From positions 98,214,652-98,278,651 of the forward strand of contig CM065299.1 in NCBI GenBank assembly GCA_032871835.1: 64,000 nt of DNA, given 5' to 3'. The notes beneath the pieces are model-generated. The model was not told where the DNA came from and did not search any database. It saw nothing but the letters and a program-made list of their open reading frames with translations. This stretch comes from Dipteronia dyeriana. Taxonomy: Eukaryota > Streptophyta > Magnoliopsida > Sapindales > Sapindaceae. The translations under genes were made by a program, and so were the position numbers. Shown in pieces: positions 49,231-61,111 of this stretch; position 1 is the stretch's first letter, and every line of letters begins with the position of its first letter.

Positions 49231-52204
49231 ATGGCGAAACCCTCAGTTTTCAGAGCAGAGCATTCCATGGCCCTTGATGTTTCTCCGGACCGTTCGATCT
49301 CTCCTCGCCGTCGCGATCTTGTTTTCATCGTCAATCCTCTAGGTTTCTTTCTTTACTTCTAGATTTTTTTTTTGTTCTTTTTTGATTTTTGGTTGCAGAG
49401 AAAATGTATGGAATAGTTAAGGTATTAGAATTCTTGGTCATAGCAACTACTTAGCTTACTTGAGTTGTCTTTTTTCGTTTTATTTACATGTTCCAAGTCT
49501 AAATGCGAAATTTTATGTTGTTTGATTGAAAAATGAATTTGGAGTAGGCGCTAATGGAAAAACGGGGCAGGAATGGAAGAAGCTGCTTCCATATCTTAGG
49601 TCTCGACTCGATACAGATTGTGTTGTGAGTTTTCTATTTTGGAGCTAATTTCAATTTTGATTGTGTGTTTATGAAGTTGACCTCAACCTTATCTCTTTCG
49701 CTTTAGTGGCTTTGCTGTGAGTGTGACTTGTGCTACACTTTTGTATATCTCTGTGAAAGTACTTGTTTGTGGTTTGGATTCGTTTATTAGTTGATTATAT
49801 TTTGTAAATTGTGGTCAGATATGTGAATCTTTCACTTCTGGTCCTTCTCATGCGATTGACATAACTAGGGAGGTACGTTTTGAAGCCCATTCTAGATTGA
49901 TCTTGAACTTAGTTTAAGTTTGTTATTTAGAGATCGGTTTTAGTGTCAGTGGCATGTATTCTGAGTTTGATGGTGTGCAGGCTATAAGGGAGGGTGCTGA
50001 TGCCGTAATCGCAGTTGGAGGTGATGGAACTCTTCACGAGGTGTGATTCAATTTGTATGTAAAATATCATATTTATTGCAAAATTGCATCTATTGGACTA
50101 TGCATTTATCTGTCACTATATGATGGCAGACAGATTACTTACCGAGTTACCATTTTAGTAGCTAATGACTTGCCACATGATTATGGATTAATAATCATAC
50201 AGAGAAACCAATTTGTTCATCAGATATCTGAATACATGAACCAGTATTCTTTTAGCATAGGCTTGAGTTAAACACTTGAACCATGTTTGGGCCAAATATA
50301 ATATTTGTTATAAGTTTGTATTAAGAGCTTTTTCTTGCATTTTGCATAAGATAAGCATTTGATATGCACAATATTTCAAGCTATCAATCAGTATCGCTCA
50401 TTTGTTTGGTATGTGATAAGCAGGTCGTTAATGGATTCTTTTGGGCTGGAAGACCTGTTACTAATCATAACAGAGGGTCTGCGCATTCAACTGCACTTGG
50501 TGTAAGTTATTGACATGGCATTCATTTGTTTTGCTGAATGTTTCTTGTGCTTTTTGTACATACAGCAAAGTCATGTAAGTAGATTTGTTGATTACTTGCT
50601 ACAAACTTAGTAAGGGTAATTTTAATCTTGTTGTGCCTTCACAGCTCATTCCTTTAGGCACTGGTTCTGATTTTGCCAGAACATTTGGCTGGTTAGTTGT
50701 CCTTTTCTATCCTGGTTTCATTTGAGTTAGCTTTTTGGATATATATCTACTCTAGATTATGAGATATGTGTGGTGATTTGGTTTGTTAGGAAAAATGATC
50801 CACACGAAGCAATTGAACGCCTAGCCAAAGGTATGTATCTCGCTAGTGTTTTCTTTTTCCTCCCTCATGTCATCATTTAGTCAGGTCAATAGTGGAGAAG
50901 CTTTTACTTGTAGAATAACTCAGGTAGCTTTCATCGAATACACTTGCTTTCTCATTTATAAGCTTCTAAACAACTTGGTTTTCAGGGATAAGATCACGGA
51001 TTGATGTTGGTGTAATTAGTGGAGAAGGCGGAGAAGCTCATTATTTTATTAATGTTGCTGACATTCATTTGTAAGGTTAATTTGGGAGTTTTCATAAATG
51101 ATCATCATTAAAGGTGCATGCTGGTCTTATTGCTGCTGCTTATTGTTGAATTTCCCAGGAGTGCAAAAGCAGGATATTATGCTTCAAGATACAAGAAATT
51201 TGGAAACTTATGCTATGTAATTGGTGCTTTGCAAGGTTTTAAGGGGCACAAAAATCAGAACCTTAAAGTGAAGGTTAGTGTGTGTAATTAATTTATCATT
51301 TTCTGCAGCTTTGATACAGTGCACACCATTAAACAAGTCTGCAGCTATTATAAAGTTCATGTTCAAATAAGAGCATTTAGTTTGCTCAATTACTGACATC
51401 ATATTATCTTTTACATATAAGAATGCTAAATGTTATCTATTTAACTTGATAGAGTGTTGTAAATTTAGGTGAACGAGGGTGAGTGGGAAGAATATTCTCA
51501 AGTGACAGCCCTTTGCATTGGAAATGCAAAATACTTTGGTGGTGGCATGAAAATTACTCCTAATGCTGACCCTCGCAGTGGGAATTTTGAGGTGGAATAC
51601 CTAACCATATCACTTTTTAGCTAAACACTAATTCTTTATTATATTGTATGTGATTTATGATATTTGTCATTTTCATTTTCTGCATACTTTCTTTGCAGGT
51701 TGTGATACTGCAGGACTTTAAGTGGTACGACTTCATTATGAAACTACATAAATTGTACAATGGGACGCATTTATCGGTGAAAAATGTAACTTCAAGAAGG
51801 TATGTTGTGGGCATTTAGAATGAATATTTTTTTTTTTGTTAATATCTTTTTTATTTTTACAATCAATCTATATCATGCACCTACAGTTTTTTTTGTGTGA
51901 CCCTTTTGTGATATTATTTCCTATTTTTCTCGGGTAGCAGTCATGTATGCTAGTTGCCCAGCTAGATAGCAGGACTGATGCTTTGTAGATTAGCACAGTT
52001 TGAGTTTGTAATTGATAATTGTTCTGGAATTGTTGTGCTTTTCATTGATATCATATCTCATGTTTCTGTGACAGTGTTCACTCTATTGAAGTGGAGGACG
52101 TTTCAGGCAGTGGTAACATTTTTGTTCAGTCAGATGGGGAATATTTAGGGTTCCTTCCACGGAAGTTCTCTGTTTTACCTGCTGCCATCGAGTTGATATG
52201 CTGA
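49231..52204 (+). CDS. LCBK2: Sphingoid long-chain base kinase 2-like (diacylglycerol/sphingosine kinase family)
   Basis: Twelve exons: 49231-49342, 49548-49624, 49819-49872, 49981-50040, 50424-50501, 50645-50691, 50790-50830, 50986-51070, 51159-51273, 51469-51591, 51699-51799, 52075-52204; phases agree and give 340 residues. The DAGK/SPHK catalytic domain shows [14 protein letters not shown] near residue 30, the nucleotide-binding GGDGT at 94-98 within [19 protein letters not shown], and LGTGSDFAR at about 131-139. The enzyme would phosphorylate sphingoid long-chain bases, feeding sphingolipid signalling; the Arabidopsis counterpart At2g46090 is called LCBK2 with a suggested mitochondrial location. 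The short N-terminus (residues 1-25) could be a targeting sequence. The next gene downstream matches At2g46100, keeping the Arabidopsis order. Confidence 0.93.
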
Positions 52205-52915
52205 AAAGAGCCAGGAAAAACACACGAGTGTCTGAAAGGGATACCTTGAGTTTGAGGCCCCTTTGTTTTGTAGCTGTACTAGGGAATAGTAGACGGATAT
52301 ATGAGACAACAGAAGAAGTGCGAGAACGTAGTGGAGTTTTTTTTTTTAGGAACAGGAAATTGAATTGCAGTGAATTGAATTAACAAGAAGTGGAATGTTT
52401 TTTTCATTTCTGATTACGGAACACAGCAATCATTGCTTGAGAGTAACTGATCATGGCAATTTCAAGAAGCATATGTGCCAGTATATGGAAATGGGAAGTG
52501 TTTTTGGATTTGTCTGATTTCATGATTTGGATCATGTCATGTGTTCCCAAACAGACTTGAAATCATGTTTTTGAATGAATAGATGACATCTTTGTTTTGT
52601 CAAATACAAAAGCTATAAATTTATAATCACTCCAATTAAAAGAATATTACTATTGTAAATTCATATAGATTCCATCAATAAGGCGTCAAAGAATATGAAT
52701 CTTTTGTTCTTGGATATGTATTCTGGAAGATTTTTTCCTACGCTTTGGTCATGTTGTGCTGTATAATTTCTTATTAAATGCCATGAAAAGCAAAATTGGA
52801 TTTATGGTCCAATAAAAGTAGTGTATTCTTGTGGCTACCGTTTTGTTTGGAAGCTGAGATATTTAAGAAAAGAAAAACAGCCGTAGAAAATTCCTCTCTT
52901 TCTTTCTGTTTTAGG
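52205..52915. other. Short intergenic region between LCBK2 and the NTF2-like gene
   Basis: 3' untranslated region of LCBK2 and promoter/leader of the next gene, 0.7 kb in all. Nothing else recognised. Confidence 0.5.
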
Positions 52916-54519
52916 ATGGCAATTGTTTTCTCTTTTGCTTCCACCACTCCTGCTCTAAAGTCTGAGCATCACTCTGTCATATTCCAGCCAACTTATGGCC
53001 GCAAATTCTACAGAATTCGATGCAACGGAGAGAACCCAAAAAGCAAGTCATCCACCAAACCAGAGTCTGTACCCCAAAATGCGCTGCTCAAGATAGCCTG
53101 GTATGGTTCTGAGCTTTTGGGAATCTCTGCTTCTTTTATGCGTCCACCTTCCAATGTTGAACAGCCTGAAAGAGATCTCAAGCTTGCCAGTGATGGGTCA
53201 GGATCTGTTGATCGTGCAAGAGTCGTTGAAACCATCAAAGAAGATTTTGCGAGATCTTATTTCGTAACAGGTTTGGCTAAACAAAACCCCCCACTTAATT
53301 TTTGTTGAAATATTTCCTTTTGATGCCTGATTGTTGTAGATTGCAAATCTTAAAATTCAATCTTGTTAATTGTTAGGGAACCTTACTCTGGATGCATATG
53401 AAGAAGATTGTGAGTTTGCTGATCCAGCTGGTTCCTTTAAAGGACTTAGCCGTTTCAAAAGGAATTGTACAAATTTTGGATTGCTTATTGAAAAGTCAAA
53501 TATGAAGCTTATGAGGTGGGAGGATTTTGAGGTAATTAACTAATTAAAGCTCATCATACATGGAGGTACTGTATCTAGTGGTGGTCCTGGTGGAACAAAA
53601 AATGAGCTCCAGAGTGCATTTGTTTCTCCGCTATCAGACTAATGGGGTTTGTATAGTGTGTGGACGTGTGTTATGTGTATCTACATTGTGTGTGTTGTTA
53701 TGTGTACGTGCATTATGGGCGTTGTTATGTTGATAAATATAAACATTCAGATGACATAATACTCAATAATACGCACATGCGCACAATACACGTCCAAACA
53801 CCGTAAAACCCCCCTTTAAAACAAAGATAATGGGAGGTCTGAAACTAAATAGACATGCATTCTGAAGTGTTGTTTTTTGTTCCAACATGTAGTATATCTT
53901 CGAATTAAGTCACTTGAAACATGAGCATATAGATTGCATGATGATTCTATAGATTTTCTCCACTACCAACTTCAATATTTTCTTTTAATAAATTGACATC
54001 AGATTGTATTTTGGGCACAGGATAAGGGAATTGGACATTGGAGATTTAGTTGTATCATGTCATTTCCTTGGAAGCCTATTCTTTCCGGTATGTGCTTTGC
54101 ATTAAAAATTGCTTCTTCATTTTTGTCACTTGATGTACAATGATTTTAAACCCTCAAAAGCATAATCAAATGAGATAAATTGAAGACACTTTCCTACTTG
54201 TTCTCTAACAACAAACAACAAACAACTAAAAGGTTTTTAAAAATATGCGTGGCCACTAACTACATTAAGCCGTGTTGCAGCAACTGGATATACAGAGTAT
54301 TATTTCGATATGGAAACCGGAAAAGTTAGCAGGTTACGTATTGCAATTAGAAGTGTCTCTTATTTTATATCATTTTAGCAACTGATTGTTGGTGGTTTTC
54401 AACTTTTGACATTTTTCTAAATTTTCAGGCATGTGGAGCATTGGAATGTTCCCAAAATGGCACTCTTAAAGCAAATTCTGAGACCCAGCCGCGGGTTTTG
54501 GCATCAGAGAACAAGTTAG
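52916..54519 (+). CDS. Plastid NTF2-like superfamily protein (DUF2358-like, At2g46100 orthologue)
   Basis: Five exons: 52916-53270, 53377-53531, 54021-54087, 54281-54332, 54429-54519; 239 residues. The ATG at 52916 is the first in frame and starts MAIVFSFASTTPALKS, a likely chloroplast transit peptide. From about residue 100 the pattern VVETIKEDFARSYFVTGNLT, CEFADPAGSFKG, FKRNCTNFGLL, HWRFSCIMSFPWKP, TGYTEYYFDMETGKVSRHVE and WNVPK matches plant DUF2358/NTF2-like proteins, whose cone-shaped fold often binds small hydrophobic ligands. The specific function is unknown. It lies directly after LCBK2, as in Arabidopsis. A decayed partial copy lies 5 kb downstream. Confidence 0.9.
53588..53893. mobile_element. 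MITE-like inverted repeat in intron 2 of the NTF2-like gene
   Basis: GGAACAAAAAATGAGC...AGAGTGCATTTG at the left is matched by the reversed right side TTGGAACAAAAAACAAC...AGAATGCATGTC; the shared inner parts include GTTTGGACGTGTAT / TGTGGACGTGTGT. About 300 bp. No target duplication settled. Confidence 0.5.
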
Positions 54520-55177
54520 TAAAAACACAATTAGATTTATACTATTGTATTATAAGTAAAAGGGGTCTCCTATTGTAAATTCATGAAGAAAAAAAAAATC
54601 AAATTAAGTTGGATTAAAATTTGAGGTACGAAGATCTGTACTGACGTACTGATGAAGAATTCTTGCAATATATAAAATGTAGGGTAATAGTTAGTTTCCT
54701 GACAATTGCTAGATCAATGTTTTACTCCACCTTTCAAGAATAGTCAAAATCCCCACCTGCCGTCTACTAACCATGAAAAGATTCGTGCAAAAAAAAAATC
54801 AAATTAAGCTATCATGAATTTTGAGGAATGAGGATCATGTTAGTGATAAAGTGATGAAGAATTCTTGCAATATATAAAAAATAGGGCAATAATTAGTTTC
54901 CTAATGATTGTGAGATCGACATTTTACCCTTTACTTTCCATAAATAGTCAAAACCATCGACATTTTACCCCTCACTTTTCAAGAATAGTCAAAACCCCCG
55001 GTCTTCTATCAGTGGGCAGCTGACATAATTAGCATGTTGAAAGACAAAATTATCACTGCAAACAAATTTTAACAAGGTAGTGCATGACATAATTAGCATG
55101 TTGAAAGACAATTATCACTGCAACCAAATTCTAACAATGCGGTTTACGGTAAAAGATACGGATCACTTTATTTTTAG
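54520..55177. repeat. Local tandem duplications downstream of the NTF2-like gene
   Basis: A block of roughly 200 bp at about 54585-54780 (GATGAAGAATTCTTGCAATA) recurs at about 54795-54975. A second pair of about 62 bp (GACATAATTAGCATGTTGAA) lies at 55021 and 55084. No gene. Confidence 0.7.
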
Positions 55178-55945
55178 TAAAAATGGTTAAAAATGATAAT
55201 TATTATGAAAATTTTATTTTTAATCATATACGAAAATTTATCTGTTAATAATTTTTTTTTTAAATTACTTGAATGTCTTTATATAAAAACCATCCCCAAT
55301 TCCTCAAACACTTTCTCTTTTCTTTTTTTTTTCCTCTCTCCTTTCCTCTCTCTCTCCTCGATCACTCTTTCACGTCGACGGTGTGTCGATGAACCGTCGT
55401 CGGCCTCCTCTCTCTCCCCACACCTCTCTCTCTTCGTTCTCTCTTTTCTTTCACTCACCTCTCTTTCTCTCTCCTCTCCTTTCTCTCTCACACGTTGTCG
55501 ACGGCTTGCCGGAGTGTCGGTGTGCGGTCGTTTGGGCTTCACGACCGTCTAACAACGCCGTCGAGCTCCCCCTCCACCGGTGATTAGATCTACCGGAAAA
55601 AATAGAAGAAAACGAAATATCTAAAAACCCAGAACATTTCAAGTTTCAACATTTCAATTTAGTCAAGATTTCAAGTTTCAATATTTCAAGTTTCAATATT
55701 TCAATTTAAACAAGATTTCAAGTTTTAAAATTTCATGTTTTTAGACAAGATTTCAAGTTTTAAGCCTTGATTTTAAGTTTAATTTTAGATTTTAGTTATG
55801 ATTTCAAGTGTGTTTTCAGTTTTTTTTTTTTAAAATCAAATCCAAATGTATTTTTGTAATTTATAGACATATGCTGTTTTTTTTAAGTGACTATTAACAA
55901 ATAAAATTTCAAAAGTGGTTATAAATAAAAGTTTAATATTTCCCA
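55178..55945 (-). mobile_element. TIR-like element, copy B (reverse of 24312-25200)
   Basis: The reverse complement has the same order of ends, CT/GA-rich core (55310-55500) and ATTTCAAGTTTCAA-type repeats (55635-55760) as copy A. The open frames within the CT-rich core are low-complexity and not genes. Confidence 0.5.
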
Positions 55946-56480
55946 TGAAATTTTTTTATTTTCTCTCTTATTTTTATTATGCGCTTTACTTTTATTAAAA
56001 TAAATCAAAGTACAAATCATCCAATATATTTATTATCAATAAATATACTAAATGATATATGTTTTTATTTCTTTTAATGGAAATAAAATAGTGGAATAAC
56101 AGAAATATTAAAACATACCAAATGTTTTTTTTTTTCAACATCAAACTTTAATTGGAGAGGCAAAGTCTTGTGTCCATAATAGATAAAAACAGGATATCTT
56201 TCAATACCATAATTGATTGTGTCATACGAGTATATGACTTATATTTGAGACATTTGATTTTGTGTGAGGTAAGTTATTTATAAAACAATTAATAACATTT
56301 ATACTTTTGATTTTTGCTATTGCTATTGAATATGTGATTGAAGTTATTGAATCCGTGATTGCAGTGATGACATGAAAATAGCCTTAAGGGCAAATTGATT
56401 GAATTCTTAAAAAGCAATGGAGTATAGTGACTCCAAGTGAAAGTTGAGTAAGTTTTGTCATTGTGTTCAACTTTCATTGC
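55946..56480. other. AT-rich intergenic DNA, no gene seen
   Basis: No recognised coding or repeat structure. Confidence 0.5.
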
Positions 56481-56499
56481 ATCAATGTCGTGCAAGAGA

Positions 56500-56835
56500 T
56501 TTTATCTTCTGTTGCCCTTTAAAAATTCAGTCAAAACCTTAAAGCTACCTTTGTGTTGTCCCTGGCTCCCTGCAATCACATTTTCAATTGAAAAAGTCAT
56601 TAAAATGATGAAAATCAAAAGTAAAAATGTTATTAATTGTATTATAAATTACTTACCTCACATAAATCAAATATAGCACCGAAAGATCCTTACCTCACAT
56701 AAATCAAATACCGAAAGATTCTGTGATTAAATTTTACCTACCAAACTTATCTGTACGCTTTCCAAATTGCTTCCTACATATGTGGATGGTTTGAAGCGAG
56801 GAGATAGTAATATTCCAATTGTTATTATCCAAATC
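56500..56835 (-). pseudogene. Decayed second copy of the DUF1517-like gene remnant
   Basis: On the minus strand, 56830-56765 reads LDNNNWNITISSLQTIH, matching the exon at 62202-62135, but its splice donor has changed from GTATGT to ATATGT. Near 56575-56530, after a TTGCAG acceptor, GARDNTKVAL matches the GCRDNIREAY of the exon at 61721-61596. The flanking DNA also agrees (56740-56930 with 62115-62300). Frame and splice sites are lost, so this is a dead copy. A 40-bp stretch is doubled at 56649-56720. Confidence 0.4.
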
Positions 56836-57164
56836 AACATCGACAACTCAATCAATAGAATTCAAGTACAATAAGCTTTACTCAAATGTCAAAGGGAGGA
56901 TTTTTTACTAAAGGATGAATAAACAGTTGTAGGAACCGTAACCATGAAACAAACGATCTGCTACTCCTGCAACTTACTACTATTATTAAGGACTAAATGC
57001 CTCCTGAACTTAAAAATATATTGAGGACTAAGGGCATTTTTAAGGTGTCCGACTTGTCAACATATGAGGATAGATAGAAGTTTCCAAATCCAAGAAAATA
57101 AATCTTAAACTTTTTAAGTTAAAGAATGAAGCTTTAAAGCAGCTTATTAAAATTAACAAGGGCT

Positions 57165-57510
57165 GTGAATTTCAGCTGCTCAAGGAGCCTTTGTGAACTA
57201 TAGACATATTCTTGATGTGGTCGTTATAGCTAATGAAGCAAGTATATTAGGGGGGAAAAAGAAGGGAATGTGTTTAAAATCAATTTAGAGTAGAGTTCAT
57301 ATTAGAAACCAACCATTTGGGTGCGAGGTGGAGGAAATGAATCAAAGGGTGACTTAAATCAGTCAACTTTACATTTGTCTTGAATGATTTTGCCAAGGGT
57401 AGGGTTTTGGATTCTAGAGATTACTAGTTTCCTTTTCTTTTCATTTTAGTGGTGGATTAGCTTAGCAGATTGCTAGATAAAGCAACTAAAATGGAATCTC
57501 TTAACCTTTA
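57165..57510 (+). pseudogene. LINE reverse-transcriptase remnant
   Basis: Translated pieces GAFVNYRHILDVVVIANEA (about 57187-57243) and SRLLDKATKME (about 57456-57490) match the RT domain of plant LINEs (QGAFVxGRxILDxVLxANE and the later LSRLLDKA). Between them are stops and frame changes, and catalytic blocks are lost. Confidence 0.55.
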
Positions 57511-57525
57511 GTTCATGGATGACAA

Positions 57526-58047
57526 TGATACGTGCTAAATTCAAGTAATACGTGCAAGTGGAAGTGTTCTAGTAAGATTTGTGGTTAGGTTGTTATGTTT
57601 GGATTAGTTTGGATTAATAAGTAGAGGAATAAATTAGTTAGAGTCTTGATTTTTGCTGATAAGGATCATCTTGTTACACAATTGATGTTTAGCTGCTTTT
57701 CTTTTTTCACGCAAATGAGGTATATTATTAATTAGTTCAAACCCATAAATAGGCTTATGAACAATACACTCCAAGCTAGAAGATAGAACTCATTTGCATG
57801 AAAAAAGGAAAGAAGCTAAACATCGGTTGTGTAACAACATGATGATCCTCGTCTGCAGAAATCAAGACTCCTAACTAATTCCTTCCTCTGCTAACTAATC
57901 CAAACATAACAACCTTGGATCATCGGCAGAAATCAAGACTTCTAACTAATTTATTCCTCTGCTAACTAATCCAAACATAACAACCTAACTACTAATCTGA
58001 CTATGACACTTCCACTTGCACGTATTACTTGGAATTAAGCATGTATC
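57526..58047. repeat. Long imperfect inverted repeat (hairpin), arms about 195 and 260 bp
   Basis: Left arm 57526-57721 and right arm 57788-58047 are reverse complements over most of their length (for example AAGTAATACGTGCAAGTGGA in the left arm), with a spacer of about 66 bp. The right arm is longer because a stretch of about 70 bp (AACTAATCCAAACATAACAA) is doubled at 57895 and 57960. The arms may derive from two head-to-head repeat copies. Confidence 0.8.
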
Positions 58048-59629
58048 AAACACCATTTTTTTCTATTCATAGAATGAATCTAAACACCTATACTAGTTAG
58101 ATTGGAGCAATTACTTCGTTATGTTTCGGCTCCCAAAGAGAACTTATTATCCAAGGGCACTATTGTAGGCATCAATATGCACAAAAGGAAGAGTTGGCTA
58201 AGATGTGATTTGGGGATTTGGACAACAAAATAATAGGGTTTACTACTTGAGGGAAATATATCTCTAAGCAATTTAAATTACATGCCCTTATTGAGTTAAG
58301 CGAGCATGGAGAGACATCAAAGCTCCAAATTAGAGATTTAGTATGATAGAAGCAACAACATGTTTATCAGACCTTCATTCAGACAATGTCACAAAATATG
58401 GCTTATTATATTCAGATGTTTTGAATAAAAGCAAACAAATTTAAACGCAAATCACAGATTTAAAAAAAAAAAAAAAAAAAAATATTTCAAACACAAATCA
58501 CAATCAATAGAAGAAAAACATTACCTTGCCGAGAGTGAGACGAAGAAGGTTTGGAGACGCAATAACAACCGGAGAGTTCGGAAGTGAGAGAGGCAGAGAG
58601 AAAGAGAATGGTGGTCGTGGTGTGTGATTTTTGTGTCTAGGTTTAAGGTTTCAATATTAATTACATTATATATGATGAGTACGATTTCAATTATACCCTC
58701 AATAATTTAAAATTATAAATTAACCCGCTTGTGGATGGGATAAACACTGTTAGTCAGGATTACCTACCAACCCGTTACTGACACCCGATACGGACCCATT
58801 TATTTAAACGAATCAATAATTTCCCTCTCTATCTACAACATGGATTTGATAACCCATTAATGCTAATCAACTCAAAAATCAACCAAAATGATGTGCAAGT
58901 AATTTGTATTTACAATGTCATTCGTCACATCATTTGAATTGAATTTTGAATTAATTTTTTAGGTCGTATACTCTTAATAATTTTACATAATTTTTGTCTT
59001 ATTTAATACGAACAAAAATACACTTTTACTCTTAAAATATTTAGTTCCAATGGAAATGACCGATCGTTAGGAAAGGTTTGTATAATTTTAAGCAAAAAGG
59101 CCAACTAATTATAATTAGACCTAAATTAGGGAGAATCTTGAGCAATTTGCCAAACAAAAAAACAACAACAAAGTAGGCCAGGCCCACACGTGGGTCCACA
59201 TTGTGCTGGAAGTGGGTATCCATTGGCCCATTTATGGAGTTTTAGCCCATGATTGAGTATCATATTTAACTAGTAAAAAAAAAAATCACAATCCCTCTAA
59301 ATTTATATATATATACCCAAACTTGGTATTTTAAAAAAAAAAAATACAAACATTCCTTTACAATATAATTTGTTTTAACTCTAAAATCTCTAAAATCTCT
59401 AAAATCTCTAAAATCATAGATTCTTTCCTTGTCCCTCTAATTTTATGGACTCAAGTTCATCATTTAGAGTAGAAACTGTTTTTTCCATCCAAATACCATC
59501 ATTCCAAGGAACAATCATTATCCATATCAAAATTGGTATATAGTTTTCCTTTTGAGTCAATTGTTAGTTCAAGAACACTACATTTAGGTGTTCTGTATTA
59601 TATAGTTGTTATTGAACTAAAAGTATTTG
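58048..59629. other. Intergenic DNA, no gene
   Basis: Contains a poly(A) run at 58460-58480 and four tandem CTCTAAAAT units at 59381-59414. The minus strand at 58640-58530 looks like a leader (CT-rich, then AC-rich), but no coding exon could be attached to it. Confidence 0.45.
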
Positions 59630-59822
59630 AGCACAGGATAAGTGAATTGGGCATTGGAAGCCTATTATTCTGTATTGTTTTTTTTTTTGGTGTCACTTGA
59701 TGAAGTGTAGTTTTAAACCATCAAATAAGATGCATGCAAGACACTTTTCTTCACATTCTCTAACAACTAACAAGTTATTTAAAAAATGCATGAATTTTGA
59801 CGTCTTACGTATTACAATTATA
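59630..59822 (+). pseudogene. Fragment of the NTF2-like gene (exon 3, intron 3 and intron 4 pieces)
   Basis: GCACAGGATAAGTGAATTGG matches the start of exon 3 (54015-54035), GGAAGCCTATT matches 54068-54079, the next 100 bp follow intron 3 (GTCACTTGATG, TTCTCTAACAAC), and TTACGTATTACAATTA matches the start of intron 4 (54335). The exon 3 interior and exon 4 are missing. Introns are retained, so it arose by DNA duplication and not via mRNA. Confidence 0.75.
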
Positions 59823-59833
59823 AACATCTTTTT

Positions 59834-60201
59834 GGGTGTGTTTGGTAGCGGAATGAGACGAGACAGGACATGATAGGACGGGACGGGACGGGACAAGACA
59901 GGACGGGACGGGACAGGACAGGACAGTTGATCTGTATTGTGTTTGGAATGTCTGGGACAGAACTGTGAACTGTACCATTATACATTTGATATGGCTGGAA
60001 CAAGACAGAACAAGATATTCAAATGACCAAAGTGCCCTTCTTATTATGTCTAATGTTTGTTACCACATATTAGTATCGAATGAGATGACAATTTAGTATT
60101 TATTTGATTTTATTAAATAAAAATTGTTAAATAAAAATATATTGCAAGTGAAAAATAGTTTTAATTAATATTTTTTTGAAAGACATGTTAATTTTTGTTT
60201 C

Positions 60202-60236
<35 letters not shown>

Positions 60237-61111
60237 TCAATAATAATATCTAACATGTTAGATTGATGTCCATATCAATAAAAAAAATTAAATTTTTGGC
60301 CAAATTTAAAGAATCATATTTCATTTTAGATTAGATTTATGGTCATGTTCACAATTCCCCGGTTTGCCTATTTTATTTGATTAGATTTATTATTTTATTT
60401 ATGTGATAAAAAAGCTTAATAAAAAAAATCAACCCGCGTTTTTTACTTCATTGAATATTCATCAAACCAATTTCTTCATTAGATTCAAATGCATCCAAAT
60501 CTTTATCAGATTCGAAAGCTAATCCAGATCTTTATGAAACATCTTCTTCATCAATATGTAATCAACTTATATACACAAAATCTTAAAAATAATAATAATT
60601 AAAAAAAATCTGGATATGAGAACTTGAAGAACTCTGAAATTGGATCTTGAAAAGTACTGAGAAATTGAAGAACTCTGAGAACTTTGTATTGGATCTTGAA
60701 AATGGTTCAACGAATTGAAGCCGTATAAATGATGCATCAGACCAGTCAACCACCAGATCCGGCGGTGAGTTAACGCGACACCGACCCTAACGAGGACGGA
60801 GCTACGACTGGTGGTGAGAGAGAGAGAGAGAGAGAGAGAGAAGAAAGAAGCGATGGGCGAGTGAGGATGGGAGATCTATTAGGTTTTTAATTTTATAGTT
60901 GTAATTTGTGGAAGTTTTGAGGGTAAAATTGTCTTTTTAGCGCTTGTCCCACGCATGGGACAAACCTGGTCGAGGGTCTGAGGTGGGACAAGATTTTGTG
61001 GTTTTTGTCCCATATTGTCCCGTCATGTCCCATGTTAATAGTGCGCCAAACGTGGGACAAGAGAAAGTTATCTCGTCCCGTTATGTCTCGTCCCATGTAC
61101 CAAACACACCC
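59834..61111 (-). mobile_element. TIR DNA transposon, same family as 4888-8309
   Basis: 1278 bp. GGGTGTGTTTGGTA at 59834 and its exact reverse complement ending at 61111, flanked by TTT on both sides (3-bp duplication). Its left 300 bp match the reverse of the right side of the element at 4888-8309 (ATATGGCTGGAACAAGACAG), and its right 250 bp match the reverse of that element's left side. It carries no gene fragments. A (GGGAC/GGACA)n array lies at 59876-59930, an (AAT)n tract near 60205-60237 and a (GA)n tract at 60818-60841. Confidence 0.75.

Noticed and set aside
52198..52383. Small frame starting at the LCBK2 stop
   Set aside because: Lies in the 3' untranslated region, basic and Ser-rich, no homology or conserved start.
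55193..55642. Several Ser/Leu- or Arg/Glu-rich frames on both strands
   Set aside because: Produced by the CT/GA-rich core of a repeat element; low complexity.
58530..58640. Possible first exon or leader of a minus-strand gene
   Set aside because: No initiation codon with an open frame and no downstream exon could be linked.
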